Positions 46,726 through 58,632 of a DNA stretch of 64,000 nt are shown one piece after another. Source of the DNA: Turritopsis dohrnii (lineage: Eukaryota > Cnidaria > Hydrozoa > Anthoathecata > Oceaniidae). A program made the position numbers and the translations under genes. The notes beneath the pieces were generated by a model. The model saw only the letters and a program-made list of their open reading frames with translations, was not told the DNA's origin and did no database searches. Positions within the stretch are counted from its first letter, which is position 1, and every line of letters starts with the position of its first letter. Location: NCBI GenBank assembly GCA_027922465.2, contig BQMF02000178.1:124001-188000 (forward strand), read 5' to 3'.

Positions 46726-47466
46726 TCAAAACTTTTCAGCTAACTTTGCAAGAATCATAAGCATTGCCTGATTTTGTTTATTGCATTGCTCCATGAGTTG
46801 CTCATTACGAGCATTACTATCTCTTTCTCTCTCCCTTTGGAATTCAAGCTCTTGTCGTTTTAGTTTTAGTTCTTCTTTCCTAAGATCAAGTTCATTGTGT
46901 GACTTTTCTTTGAGGAAACTAATCGTATCATTTCCATTATTACGTTTACGTTTTGGGGAAATATAATCAACATCATTTTCACCTTCTCTCTTTTTGGTTT
47001 CAGCCCAACTTTCCATAGATTGACGACGAACTGAATCTGCTGCCTTGAACTCCTCATGTGCCTTGTTTGCTCGTTCATCACTCTCAGCCTTCGCAGCTAA
47101 TTCACTTTCATTTTTTAGTAGGGTCACATCTTCCATTAAAACATCGATTTCCTCCACTTCTACCTCAATACCTGATGCTTTCTCTTCATTAGCTTTTCTT
47201 CTAGCATATTCTTTTACTAATTTATTCAAATGGTCACGTAGTGCTCTCTGATCAACCTTGAACTTTGGTTTTTCTAGGGAATTCAAGATTCCAGCTATGG
47301 TATCCCAGCAATGCCCTTGCTCCCTTGAGCCACCCTTATGCTGGAAGGGGTTGCTGACGATAAGTTCTCTTGCAAAAAGAACGTCATGCTCATTGCTCCA
47401 GCACATTTTGGTACTATAAACAAAAACATGAGCAGAATAAGTAAATAATTGTCTCAGCCCAAACAC
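46726..47466 (-). CDS. PIF/Harbinger Myb-like DNA-binding protein
   Basis: Open frame of up to 246 residues; the likelier start is the Met at about residue 21 (MCWSNEHDVLF). The N-terminal Myb/SANT-like trihelix region (SREQGHCWDTIAGILNSL, then LRDHLNKLVKEYARRK) would bind transposon ends. A charged middle (SWAETKKREGEND, KRKR nuclear signal, TISFLKEKS) and a long coiled coil rich in Glu/Lys/Arg/Gln follow. It is intact and convergent with the transposase, 404 bp apart. Confidence 0.82.
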   Translation of the reverse strand: MFGLRQLFTYSAHVFVYSTKMCWSNEHDVLFARELIVSNPFQHKGGSREQGHCWDTIAGILNSLEKPKFKVDQRALRDHLNKLVKEYARRKANEEKASGIEVEVEEIDVLMEDVTLLKNESELAAKAESDERANKAHEEFKAADSVRRQSMESWAETKKREGENDVDYISPKRKRNNGNDTISFLKEKSHNELDLRKEELKLKRQELEFQRERERDSNARNEQLMEQCNKQNQAMLMILAKLAEKF

Positions 47467-47789
47467 AGATTTTTCATCTCAGAAGATATAAATCACACAC
47501 CTGTTAGGCTTGACTTTGGCAGAAGTTGAGATATTTTGGGTATTTTCCTCCATTTTTCATCCAATTTCATGCGAGTTCTCCACGTTGTGTTGGGAACGTA
47601 GAAAAGGCTGAAGTACGGTCTCGCGGTTGTATATACGACGGAAAAATTGAGGGAATCTCCATTAACGCATGCGCAGAAAGTCAAAATGACTGAATTTACG
47701 TCCGGTGTCCGGCTTCGTCGTCTTTGCGTAAACTCGCTACTATAACTAATTCGCATTGTGCGTCACACTTTTATTTTATTAAGTTTTTC

Positions 47790-48890
47790 TTTAACGGTCA
47801 AATCTTTCTTATTTTTTCCCTTTTCATCATTAAACCACGTAGAGGTGAGAGACACTTTTTACAATTATTATATGGGGAAACTCTGCCACTGATCGTTTTC
47901 ATTGGCTAATAATGGCAAACTCTTAAAATGGCCTGTTTTGATTGGCTGATGATTTCCAAAAAATTACTTCGTTAACAACGGATTTATTATCGCTGTTATT
48001 TTCACGAAGAAACACAGGTTTGTATACATGCGAAATTATAACTATTACTGTTATTGTATTTTAGATTAATGAAAAACAGGTTGTGCAAGCGTAGGTGATT
48101 AGGGAAATTTAGTTATTTTGTGCAGTGAAGTTTTTAATAATTGGCTGCAGAACGATTGACCGAACGAACAGGTTTGTACAAAGGTATTATTGTAAAATTT
48201 TTAATATCTTAGATTAATAAAAGAACAGGTGACACATGCGTAAGTTATGTATATGTATTTAAATGTTTGTTTACATTTTAGTTATCAAATACCGCTATAC
48301 AGAAGAAAGTGTAGTGAAGAAATGCAGAACAAAATGATGTTTACTTTCACAGTAAGGAATGGTTTTAATTTAGTTTTGAATAGATATCTGAGTATATGAG
48401 TCAGAATAATTCTTTCGTTTAGTATGTATATGCTGCTGGATGAAAACAAAGACGAGAGAAATTTGTTTTGGTAATGCGTGCTATTAATATTTTTATAGAT
48501 GCTTAATGGTTTGTCTGCCTGCCTGTCTGCCAGCTACTTATGTCTTTTGCTTTTGTTTACTTTAATATTGTTGCAGTAGTAAGTATTGTAGCTGTTCTTC
48601 AGTGAAATCATTTTCTTGAAGGTCAGAAATATGTAAATGTATAAATGAAACACATGGTTAAACTATGATGTTGAGAAGATTAGTTAAGAGAAGACTGGGT
48701 TACGTATTTCAGAAATGCATTAATTGCGATAGTACTACAAGAAAGAAGCATTGCTGGGGTATATTTTTCTTCACTTTACATTTTTTCATGTTAACGCATT
48801 CGTTATTTTGTGTTATGGTAAATGTTACAAGCTATGCCTGCTGGGTCTTTCGTGGTTTCAATTATTTTTATTAATTAGATGTTTGGTTGT
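47790..48890. repeat. Dispersed repeat family C, copy 2
   Basis: See copy 1 at 42030-43690. This copy begins about 50 bp after the Harbinger right end and is shorter, with internal gaps. Confidence 0.75.
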
Positions 48891-49029
48891 ATATGCCATC
48901 TCCAGTGTTGAGTGAACCCCTATTGACTCACAGTATTGGTTGACTTTATAGACCTTCCCGCCTATAGCTATGCAAATTTTGTCATTAAATTTGTCTTGTT
49001 AATTATTATCTTTAGGATTTTTCTTTTCT

Positions 49030-49390
49030 TTATTCTATGATCTGAATTTAGATTTTCGAAAGTATCAATTTACAATGTTATCGTAAAGGATAGGAGGTAT
49101 TCCTAGTTTCTAAGTTTGAAGTTCATATAACAAACCTCAGAGCTACTATGGCCTGTCTGCCACTATACAGATCATCAATTTTGTCTTTAAGCTATACCCT
49201 GAACGCTTATGGGTTTGATCATGTAGATTATTATCTACCTCAACAATTAAAGGTAAGTGAGCCAAATCGAACTTTTTGTGTGACCCGGTTAGAGGTTGCA
49301 TTGAGTTACAGCAACTGAAAATGCATCTCTCTAAATATTATGATGACAAAGCTGAACTCCGCAAAAATGTATGTTCACGATCCATGAAAT
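49030..49390. repeat. Dispersed repeat family B, copy 2
   Basis: See copy 1 at 33240-33670; the same order of conserved blocks, same orientation. Confidence 0.7.
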
Positions 49391-50340
49391 AATATTAACT
49401 TGTTGATAAATTGGTTTTCTTGAAATATTAAGGTACTTTACAGCAGGGATAACTAGCAGTCAACTTAAAATTCCGAAACATGTCTTTCACTCTTTCACCA
49501 TCAACTTTGCTGGGTAGAAGAAGAAGAATAAGAATATAAACCAGTTGAGTGTTACCATTTCCATTATCAGGTTCAGAAGGATTCCAGGGTGACAACGCTC
49601 AATCATGTTACTGATATTATGTCTTGGAAGATTGAGATGATTGCAAAGCAGGTTAGTGGCATTTGATTTTGTTTGGTTTCAATTTTCTTTCCCATCTTTG
49701 GTGGTGTTGACCTCAGCAATATCCCTTTCTATAAGAGAATTGCGCAGGCAGTGATTGGCATGGTCGTCGAGTTTGGTATGAAGAAGTTTTATGTCATTCT
49801 TCGAGGACAGGATAGTTTCATTCTTCTGTTCAGTTTTGTCAACTCTGTCTTTGACTACCGAGATTCATTCAGACAGCTCATTCTTGAATTTATTTAATTC
49901 TTCCTTTAACTCCAAAGTAATTTGATCTTGTATATTTGCCAAGGTTTCAGCTGATTTTTGAAGCATGATGTAGAAGCTTTGTTGAGATGTAGACCATTTA
50001 CATTAAAATATAGTTAAACTTGCTTGAGTGCTCGCATTTCAACCCGCCATCTTGTACACAGCGCAAGAATACAAGGGGTGGTGGAAGTTTTACCCAAAGT
50101 AAGTAACTGGGGTGGCTGGAATAACCAGGGTGGGTTTCATAAAACTTAATAAATGGGGTGACTGGGAAAATTGTAAAGTTATTTCGGTTTGTATGAATAT
50201 TAATGGTAGTTATGTAATTATGTTCTTTTATGAAAAAAAAAGTTTTTATTTTGTATGGGATTTTTAAGACAAGACATTTTTATATATGTGATAAATTTTA
50301 TCATAGGTAACATAAAGCATAAAAACATAATAAACAATTC
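49391..50340. other. Non-coding stretch
   Basis: No gene supported. The 49673-49897 open frame shows no motif that I recognise. Confidence 0.4.
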
Positions 50341-50344
50341 ATCT

Positions 50345-50655
50345 AATATATACAGTCTTGAATTAAATCCTCCCAAATGTGTGATAACACTTTAATTTCG
50401 GCTTTCTCTTTCAATATTGCGTCATGGTCAGTTTTCTTAATTGCTATGGCTTCTTTAAATATTCGTTTTATATGACTGTCTTCTTTGTGTAAAATTTTTT
50501 GACTTGGTCCCAGTCTATTAAATGACTCGTATCTTTTATGTGCTTTGATAGTCCAGATAAGTTTTTATTTTACTTATTGGCATCCATTTTGTGCTCCTTC
50601 AATCTGGTCAGCAATTGTCTGCCTCTTTCTCCAATATATTTTTTATTGCAATCAG
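50345..50655 (-). pseudogene. PLE GIY-YIG endonuclease half, inverted
   Basis: The minus strand reads DCNKKYIGERGRQLLTRLKEH, then HIKDTSHLIDWDQVK with several stops. This is a GIY-YIG nuclease domain. It is head-to-head with the RT fragment that starts at about 50655 on the plus strand. Confidence 0.75.
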
Positions 50656-51290
50656 TAGAGAGTTGAAACCACTGACAGCTTCAGAAAAAGCATTTATAAA
50701 AGATTCAAAGGACTTAGTTAACAAAATAAAAGATGTGAAATTAAGGGAGGAGGAAAGGTTCGTCAGTTTTGACTTTCCAGATATGTACCCTTCACTACCA
50801 AAAGAAAATTTGATAAGAGAAGTTGAAAGGCGAATTAACAATGAAGATTTTAAACCTGTCAATGTAAACAAGACAGCACTGATAAAACTAGCCAGATTTT
50901 CATTTAAGTTTATGACGTTTCGAATGAATGGAAACTTTTATGAACAAGTAGAAAGTTTGTTTATAGAATCTTCTTCATCACCATCCTTTGCTGAAATTTA
51001 TGTGGAAAGACTTGAGGAAGTTAGTATATACAATATGGTACATGCACCACGACTGTGGCTAAGAAAAGTGGATGATACATTTACAATAACAAAATATGTT
51101 ACAAGAACTAAATAACATTAATGAAAACATAACATTTACAGGAGAAAATGAAAATGATGGAAAGATTGCCTTTCTGGACTGTTTGATAACAACAGCAATC
51201 AACTGTGCTGTAAAGAAACTATTGTGTTTGCTAATGCATGTCGAATTGAAACGGTAATAGACTTTTGAAAAGTTTGGTGAGATTTTGGGC
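50655..51290 (+). pseudogene. PLE reverse transcriptase fragment
   Basis: The frame 50591-51115 carries FVSFDFPDMYPSLPKENL, GNFYEQVESLFIESSSSPSF (a degraded DG.AMGSPLSP-type box) and WLRKVDDTFT (the DD box). After the stop, in another frame, comes NINENITFTGENE...IAFLDC. The order within RT is normal, but the endonuclease is inverted on the other side. Confidence 0.72.
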
Positions 51291-51337
51291 TTTGTGTTTT
51301 TGTCGTTAGTTGTGAGGCTTTGATGGATAACCATTTT

Positions 51338-52290
51338 CTAAAACTGCCCGCCACATTCATAGCACTTTGTGACATTCTTGTGCCAAAGTTTTAGAAGTGA
51401 CAGCTCATAACAATGAGCGTTTCGATTCGGTGTAGTGCTGGGGTGTGTACTTGTGGCGTTCGTAGAAGAAATAGCTGAAGGTGGACTGACCAAACCTGTC
51501 GTTAATGCTTTGGCTTTATTTGGTGGCCTTTTTTGAATTTGCATAGCTTTTCTTTTTTGCCCAGCTGTCTTTTCTTTCCCGATTTCAAAAAGCACATTGA
51601 GCTTGATTTTCCCATTTTTTTTTTATTTTTTTTTGACTGCCATTGCCAATGTGTGACAACATATCCTAAAAGACATCTGATTTATAAACGAAACCCATGT
51701 TTTGAACGTTGATGTAAACTTGGTTTGGTTTGGTTTGTTGCAATAATAAATATGTCCAAATCCTTTCAAAATTGCCTTTGGTTCACTAATGAGGCGAGCA
51801 GCTTCGTCCAAAATTTCCTTCTGAATGGACTTTGGCAAAAAGGTTAAAACAATTTTGTCAAGACAAGCATCTTGGACTGTAATACTTTTTTCAGTGCTTT
51901 CCGTAACTGGGGTAGGTATCTCATACATCTTAAATTTATCGACAAGTCAAGTGCATTGAGTTGAGGACTCATGGTAATACTTGTTCTCACTTATCTGAAA
52001 CAACTTACAACAACTTTCAGCTTTACTCCAGTCATCTATGAATTAATCAGAATAATTTGAGTAACCATATACAACATAAAAATAATGATTTTTTCAAAAC
52101 AAGTAAAAGCAAAGGAAAACATTTTCTTACCTTTCCCTACCAACGCCAACTTTTACTTTCTCTTCCTGCCAATTGACTTCATTTTGAATTAATTTAATCA
52201 TTTCAGTCAATTTCAGCTTACCAGATCCTTTCGATCTCTTTATCATCAAGTTATTGATTTGTTTCCGTTATGATTTTAACTTGATGGTGG
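51338..52290 (-). pseudogene. SWIM-zinc-finger-like multi-copy gene, broken
   Basis: Minus-strand exons: about 52290-52131 (KLTEMIKLIQNEVNWQEEK, ending at a GTAAGA donor), 51928-51623, then 51595-51338. The middle part holds FRICCHTLAMAVKK, similar to the Cys-His half of a SWIM finger. After a frame change in a long A run (51610-51635), a Lys-rich linker and CYECGGQF follow. It resembles a repeated uncharacterised SWIM family of invertebrates. The assignment is tentative. Confidence 0.45.
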
Positions 52291-52376
52291 AGATCCGAGA
52301 CCATATCATTTTGAAACTAGCCTGCATTCATACATTAAAATTCACGAGTACTTGCTTACTCCAAGGCATAGGCTAA

Positions 52377-52642
52377 AGGCCGATTTCCATTCAACGCTTA
52401 TGCCCGCGCGGACATAGAATTTTCTGTGCAACCAAACAGCTGCAATGGAAATCAAAAGACACGATTGGCTGATATTATCATCGCACGTCGGGCTTAAAAA
52501 AAGTTAGAATTTTTTAACTTTATTTTTGATCGCTGAGCGGACATATCTAGGCTTATGAATTAGCTGATGCACATGCGTTCTACCTCACTCATCGTGGATT
52601 ACCTACGTCCGCCCGGATATTTTGCTTAATGGAAATCGGCCT
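52377..52642. mobile_element. Harbinger-type MITE with TAA duplication, 266 bp
   Basis: Ends AGGCCGATTTCCATT and inverse, flanked by TAA on both sides (52374-52376 and 52643-52645). It shares AGGCCGA ends and CCGC-rich subterminal sequence with 30951-31298. Confidence 0.85.
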
Positions 52643-54370
52643 TAAACTACTATTTCGGTTGGAGTAGAAGTAGGAGTCCAAACATGATTTAAAACGGTAA
52701 TAGCTTTCGCTGCTACTGTACTTATGAAGACAGGAGTTTTTATTTTATAATAAACAAAGTTTTTTTAAGTAACACTTACATGTATTCAGTCTGAGATATA
52801 ATCAAAGTTAATTAGAATTGTTTTTGCAAGTGAGATTTGAGATTTCGGAAAAATTGTAAAACATATGTGCAGTGCACAGGACAAATTGTTACTGATCTAT
52901 TTATGAAAGGTAAGGGTGAATTGATAGACATAACTTCCACAAGATTATTCATAACGATTCACATCACAATTTACAGCTTTCAGTATTTTCTGGTTATACA
53001 TTCATTCACTTGAATTTTGAACTTAAAGTTCACAAAAAAAAAAAATATTCAGTCCTAAAAAAAGCAGCACTACAGATTTATTCCCTATGTCAACAAGATG
53101 CTGTTGAAAAACATACAGTATATGACTTAAATACAAATAAAGGGTCCAGGGTCCCACTTTTCCGGTATGCCCTATGATTCCTTTTTGGTTTTTACAAACA
53201 GATGCAAAAACATTTGTAAGTTTGCCATTTTTACGTTTTTAAAAAACAGTTTACCTACTGCAATCTTTCATTTTTGCTAAATTCAATACAATAAAATAGA
53301 CATTGATATTTTGTCTTTTTTCTTGATGAAGTATAATCATACTTAATATCCTTTTTTGGTGAGTTTGGTTTAGCATGCTCAATTAGTGTTTCACAATTAA
53401 ATACATGGTGAAATAACGTTGTTTAACATTTGCTGGAATGTTCCTTGGTATCTTTTCTTGTGGCAGCCTTGCAATTTTTGATCAGATCTTAGGTGGCTTC
53501 CATTATGTCACAGAAGAAGTTTCTCTGGATGACTCATTTTGATTCTCATGATTGAGTTAAAAGAACCGCCAAGTTGTAGCTGAGTACGGAAAACATTTTT
53601 GTTTTTCTCTGGCATTGTTGTGTGGAATGGCAAGATCAGGAAGTGCAATTGGCCCAAGATATGATGGTTTAAACTCCAAACACCCCAAAATGATATCAAT
53701 TCTATGTTCCCATCTGATGTAACAGAATATATCATTTGGAATATCTGATTTAACCGACTGGTAATCAAGACATTATTATTTTCTGTGTCAAGAATTTCTG
53801 GATCATTGTTTATGGTAGCATTAATTTGACTGATACTATTACCCCTTGAATATCTTCAAATGTAACCTCAGATTGTTTCTCAAAATCTACAAACACGCAA
53901 TGCTTTAGCACTGGTCATCTAAAGAGAGCCATTGGACATAAAAAGTACATATAGCATTGAAAAACCTATGTCACATTCCTATTGCTAACAAGTTTCTTCA
54001 AAGTTTGCCTGGTTAAATTCCCAACTTGCATATTGATATCATTACGTTGGTTTGCAAGGGATAATCAATTCCAGTAGTATCCCAGCAATATCAACTGTAG
54101 GAAAAATAATGCTAAAGCCCATATGAAATTGTGTTTTTAGTAGTCAAATCCAAGTGTACAAAGGGGTTAGACATTCTACTGTCTTAATGACGTTGTTAAC
54201 GTCATTGACCTTCGTTGAGTGCGGATGTTGTCTTACAAGTTCTTACCAAGTTGGCTCGAACAAATGGAAACCTGATGTAATCTACGCGCGCCAAAAGTCA
54301 GCCACACCTAATAACCGTTTAACTCTTGTCTTATTATATCTTTTCTTGTGTCTTTTGAATTAACTTCGTA
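52643..54370. other. Stretch with degenerate coding traces only
   Basis: 53508-53768 (minus) and overlapping frames look like a decayed coding segment (LPDLAIPHNNARE in one frame), but I recognise no family. The last ~200 bp may be the 5' UTR of the LINE that follows. Otherwise nothing. Confidence 0.4.
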
Positions 54371-54376
54371 TTTATC

Positions 54377-54857
54377 ATGCCTGGTCCTACGAATAAAGAA
54401 ATGCTTGAGGCCCGTACGGAAAAACTTGACATCACCAACAAAGACATTATTAATATAAAGGAAAGTATAATTGAAATCAAGGATCATGTTATCCAGCGCC
54501 TGTTGGAAGAAAACCAACATCTAAATAAAGAAGTTAAAACCCTTTCGGATAAAGTTGGAGGCTGAATCAAATGCCAATAACCAGTACAATCGGCGCAACA
54601 ATGTTGAACTTAAAGGCATTCCTAAAGATATAACAGACGATAAGCTTGAGCCAACTATTGTCAACATCCTCAGTGTAGTCCAAATTAATGTTACTGCAAG
54701 TGAAATTGAAGCCTGTCATCACCTTAATTCCAAGGAATCGAACAAACCCGTTATAATCCGCTTTGTAAATAGAAAGTATGTGGATAAGTGGTTCAATTCA
54801 TGGAAGCTACTTGATACTTGCGATAAAACAGATTTTAGTTTTCCTGAAAACACTTAA
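54377..54857 (+). pseudogene. LINE ORF1 protein, frameshifted
   Basis: The first frame (54377-54565) is a coiled coil (Leu/Glu/Lys heptads). After a one-base slip near 54557 it continues (54555-54857) as NNVELKGIPKDITDDKLE...KPVIIRFVNRKY, the RRM-like fold of ORF1p-type RNA-binding proteins. It would bind LINE RNA in RNP particles. Confidence 0.8.
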
Positions 54858-55192
54858 CTATGATTTAACACGAATTTATGTTCCGCTTACAGACATATAG
54901 CCTGGAAAGCTTGCTGCCTTAAAAGAGGAGAACATATTAGCAAAATATACACAAACAATGGGACAGTCTCGATCCGCATTAGAGATAAAGACAAACTCAT
55001 CAAATTGACCCACAACAATATGATCGAGGAGCTTTTCCCTAACTTTGAGTTCCTGGAGTAACATGATGGTAACGTAACTGTGCTGGTTCCGTATGTAGAA
55101 CATTTTGTTTTGCTCCTGGTGTTTAACTTTAATATTGCACTTGCTAAGTACAGTCTATTTCATTTTATTTTTCTTATTTCTCTGTTGGTTTA

Positions 55193-56112
55193 ATGGTAAA
55201 CGAAATTCTTAAATGCCCAGTCTGTGAGAGACACGTTTCTGAACAATGCAACTCCATTTTTTGTGATTCTTGCCATTCCCGGGTTCACCAGAAATGCAAT
55301 CTACTAAATAACTCTGATTTTGACTCCCTAACAATGTCTAATGATTCCAACCCCTGGTTTTGTATCTGCTGTAATTCAAAGATTAGCCCTTTTAACCTGG
55401 CTCCTCTGGTATTGATATTTCTAAATTCAAATCACTTTTTTCTGACTTTAACAATCTTAGTAATAACAACAATGATCCCTTTGATGACCTTGCCATCAAC
55501 AATATTAATTGCAAGTACTATGACGTGGATGAGTTTAAGTGCATTAAATCAAAATCAAAATCTCTCTCAGCCTTACATTTAAATATTGTTTCACTCAGCT
55601 CCCACTTTGATGAACTTACAGCACTGTTAGCTCAAATGCAGCTTAGTTTTGGTATTATAGCGATTTCTGAAACTAGATTTAAACAACCTAACCCTACCTC
55701 CAATTACTCTCTTCAGGGTTAAATGGTAGAGCATACTCCTACTGAATCCGCAGCTGGGGGTGTTCTTTTGTACATTTCCCATAAACTCACCTATAAACCA
55801 CGTCATGATCTCCCTGAAATACTTGATAAACCTAATTTTCTTGAATCCATTTTTGTTGAAATTGCCTTGCCTAAAAAGGCTAATATCATTGTTGGATCCA
55901 TCTACAGACATCCCATGATGCCTATGGATGAATTCAACAATGATTTCATCTCAAATTTGCTTGGGAAATGTAGCTCCGAAAATAAAACCCTCCTTTTGCT
56001 GGGTGCTTTCAAAATAGATTTACTCAAATCTACATCCAATTCTCATATCTCCAATTTTCTAGACATTTTAGGCTCCCACTCAGTCTTGCCAACTATCCAT
56101 CCTCCCAACTAG
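55193..56112 (+). pseudogene. LINE ORF2 N-terminus: PHD-like finger and APE endonuclease
   Basis: It begins MVNEILKCPVCERHV with a C4-H-C3-like cluster (CPVC, CDSC, HQKC, WFCICC). After a frame change, endonuclease motifs follow: LHLNIVSLSSHFDEL, IAISETRF, GSIYRHP. A stop at 55720-55722 and others break it. The GDFN motif reads GAFK, losing a catalytic Asp. Confidence 0.82.
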
Positions 56113-56146
56113 AATAACAGCGGGCTCTAGAACACTCATTGATAAC

Positions 56147-58400
56147 ATGATAACATCCTCAAACTATAACATCCAATCAGGCAACCTTGTGTACAACATT
56201 TCTGATCACCTCCCTCAGGTTATACTTCTAAGGGATCCCAGCTCTTTTAATAATTCTAATATACCAGTCTATAAAAGTGACTGGTATAGATTTAATCGAG
56301 AACAATTTATTCTTGATTATCTAGATATTGACTGGAAAAGCATTCTTCAACTTGAGTCTGGCAATGTGGATACCTTCTTTGACATTTTTTATAAAACAAC
56401 AAATAATCTTGTAGATCAACATGCGCCTCTAACCAAGCTGACCAAAAAACAACTTAAAACTTTATCCAAGCCTTGGATTACTTCTGGCATTCGTATCTCA
56501 ATCAATCGGCGCGGCACTGTGTTTAAACTTTTCATGAAAATTAAAGACCCTACTCTGAAATCCTCGTACCACGAGGAATTCAGGACGACAAGGAATTTGA
56601 TTGTTACTCTCTGTCGCCGCAGCACATTAAATTATTATATCAATTACTTTGAAGCAAATATGAAGAACATTCGTAAAATTTGGCAGGGCGTCAAAACAAT
56701 TATCTCAAGCAACTCTCCTAATAACTCTCCTCCAATTTCTCTCTCTATCAATGGTTCTATCTCTTCTGATCCCTCCATAATCTCAAATACTTTTAATATC
56801 TACTTCTGTACCATTGCAGATACTATAAGGGCTAAAATCCCTTATACCTCTAAACACTTCAGTAATTATCTCAAACCCAGTCCTGATCACAAAGCCAATG
56901 GCCCTTATAGTATCCCCATCAATATCTTATCTATATCTCCTATCCTCTCTCTAACCTAATTAATCTCTCTTTTCAGTCTGGTGTTTTCCCTTCTGACCTC
57001 AATACACCTTCATTTACACCTGTTTTTAAAAATAAGGGATCTCCCCAAGAAGTTGGTAATTATCGCCCCATCTCTCTTCTCTCAAATATTGAGAAACTTT
57101 TTGAAAAAATGATGTACTCTCATCTCTTAAAATTCCTTGAAAAATACAATATTTTATATGCACATCAATTTGGCTTTAGGAAGAGTCATTCCACTGATCA
57201 TGCCCTCATAAAAATTACCCAGCGCATACAAAACTCTCTTGACTCTGGTCAGTTTGCTTGTGGGGCGTTTGTTCACTTACAGAAAGCATTTGATACTGTC
57301 GATCATGAAATACTCTGTCATAAACTTTCGTACTATGGTATCTGTGGCATTGCTAACCTATGGTTTAGGTCATACCTTTCTTCAAGACAACAGTTTGTCT
57401 GTTTGTCTGGTTTTAAGTCAACCCTCAAATTTATTTGCCATGGTGTTCCTCAAGGCTCAGTCCTTGACCCACTGCTGTTTCTGCTGTATATTAACGACTT
57501 ACACCTAGCCATCCCTAACTCTGAGGTCTATCACTTTGCCGATGACACTAATCTACTAAATTTTCGTAATAGCTTGAAATCACTCAGCAAAAAAATTAAT
57601 ATAGACTTGAAACTTCTTTGCCATTGGCTCAATGCCAACAAAATCTCACTCAACACAACCAAAACTGAATTCATTCTATTCAGACACCAAACAAAACCTC
57701 TCAACTATGACCTGAACATAAAAATTGGTGGTAGGAAACTTTACCCCTCCTCACATATTAAATATCTTGGTGTGATCCTTGATGAAAATCTTAACTGGCG
57801 CCAACATGTCAGTACCCTTGCAATTAGGCTGTGCAGAGCTAATGGAGCACTATGTAAATTAAGACATTATGTACCCAAACGTACCTTAATCTCTATCTAG
57901 CATGCTATCTTTTCGTCACATCTACGGTATGCTTGTCAAATTTGGGGTCAGCGTGAGTGAACTAATACCAAACGCATCCTCATACTACAAAAGGCTGCTG
58001 TCCGAATCCTAACCTTCTCAAATCCTAGTGCACCCTCTCGGCCTCTTTTCAACTACCTTAAATTACTGAATATCTTTGACCTTGTCAAGTCATTGAATAT
58101 TCTATTTATTCATCAAGCCTTAAATTTTAAACTCCCTCTCAGCGTTCATAGTACTTTCAATTTCACTTAACTCTGCCATACTTTCAACACCAGAGGTAAG
58201 TCTCATGGGCACCTACATCAATCTTCAGTTAAAACTCAAGCATTTGGAATTGCTTCAATGAAATTCCAATCGATTATTTGCTGGAATCATATGCAAAGTC
58301 AATATCCAAATCTTGATCTAGCTTTGCTAAACTATTCTCAACTCAAAACCTTAATCACAAAATTCTTCCTAGAAAAAATATACCATCTAGTCTCTCTCTC
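56147..58400 (+). pseudogene. LINE ORF2: endonuclease end, RT and C-terminus
   Basis: 56147-56959 carries the endonuclease SDHLPQ box. It ends in PDHKANGPYSIP with part of the RT N-terminus lost. 57000-57900 is the RT core: YRPISLLSNIEKLFEKMM, FVHLQKAFDTVDH, HGVPQGSVLDPLL and HFADDTNLL, then thumb KYLGVILDENLNW. The usual FVDLQKAFD reads FVHLQKAFD, so the first catalytic Asp is lost; FADD is kept. 57901-58400 continues the C-terminus with stops. Confidence 0.85.
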
Positions 58401-58603
58401 CAGTAGTTTTGTTTATCATACTTAAACCATTTTTGTTTTTTATGTTTATTTTATTTTGATTTTTATCCAATACCTCAATTTCTTAATTTAGTTTATTTCT
58501 TTATTTATTTGGTGGCCACCCCCTTTGTTTAGTATTCACTATTGGGGTGGTCTCTCTTATTGTAATCCCATTTTCATTAACTTATTTTCCTGGTAAATAA
58601 ATA

Positions 58604-58632
58604 TTGATTGATTGATTGATTGATTGATTGTG
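58604..58632 (+). repeat. ATTG/TTGA microsatellite at LINE 3' end
   Basis: Seven tandem copies of a 4-bp unit right after AATAAATATTG. Marks the LINE 3' terminus. Confidence 0.85.

Larger units (their letters stand above)
45055..47740 (+). mobile_element. PIF/Harbinger DNA transposon, nearly intact
   Basis: The ends TAGGGAGTTTACGCAAATACG and the inverse of TAGCGAGTTTACGCAAAGACG (to ~47740) form the terminal inverted repeat. It contains the two standard genes, DDE transposase (plus) and Myb-like protein (minus), pointing toward each other. A clear 3-bp target duplication is not resolved. The left end touches the Helitron 3' end at 45054. Confidence 0.85.
54377..58632 (+). mobile_element. CR1/L2-like LINE, near full length but defective
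   Basis: ORF1 (54377-54857), ORF2 with PHD-like finger, APE endonuclease, RT and thumb (55193-58400), a ~200-bp 3' UTR and a terminal (TTGA)n repeat at 58604-58632, the usual kind of 3' end for this clade. It has multiple stops, frame changes and a deletion between endonuclease and RT. Not autonomous. Confidence 0.88.
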
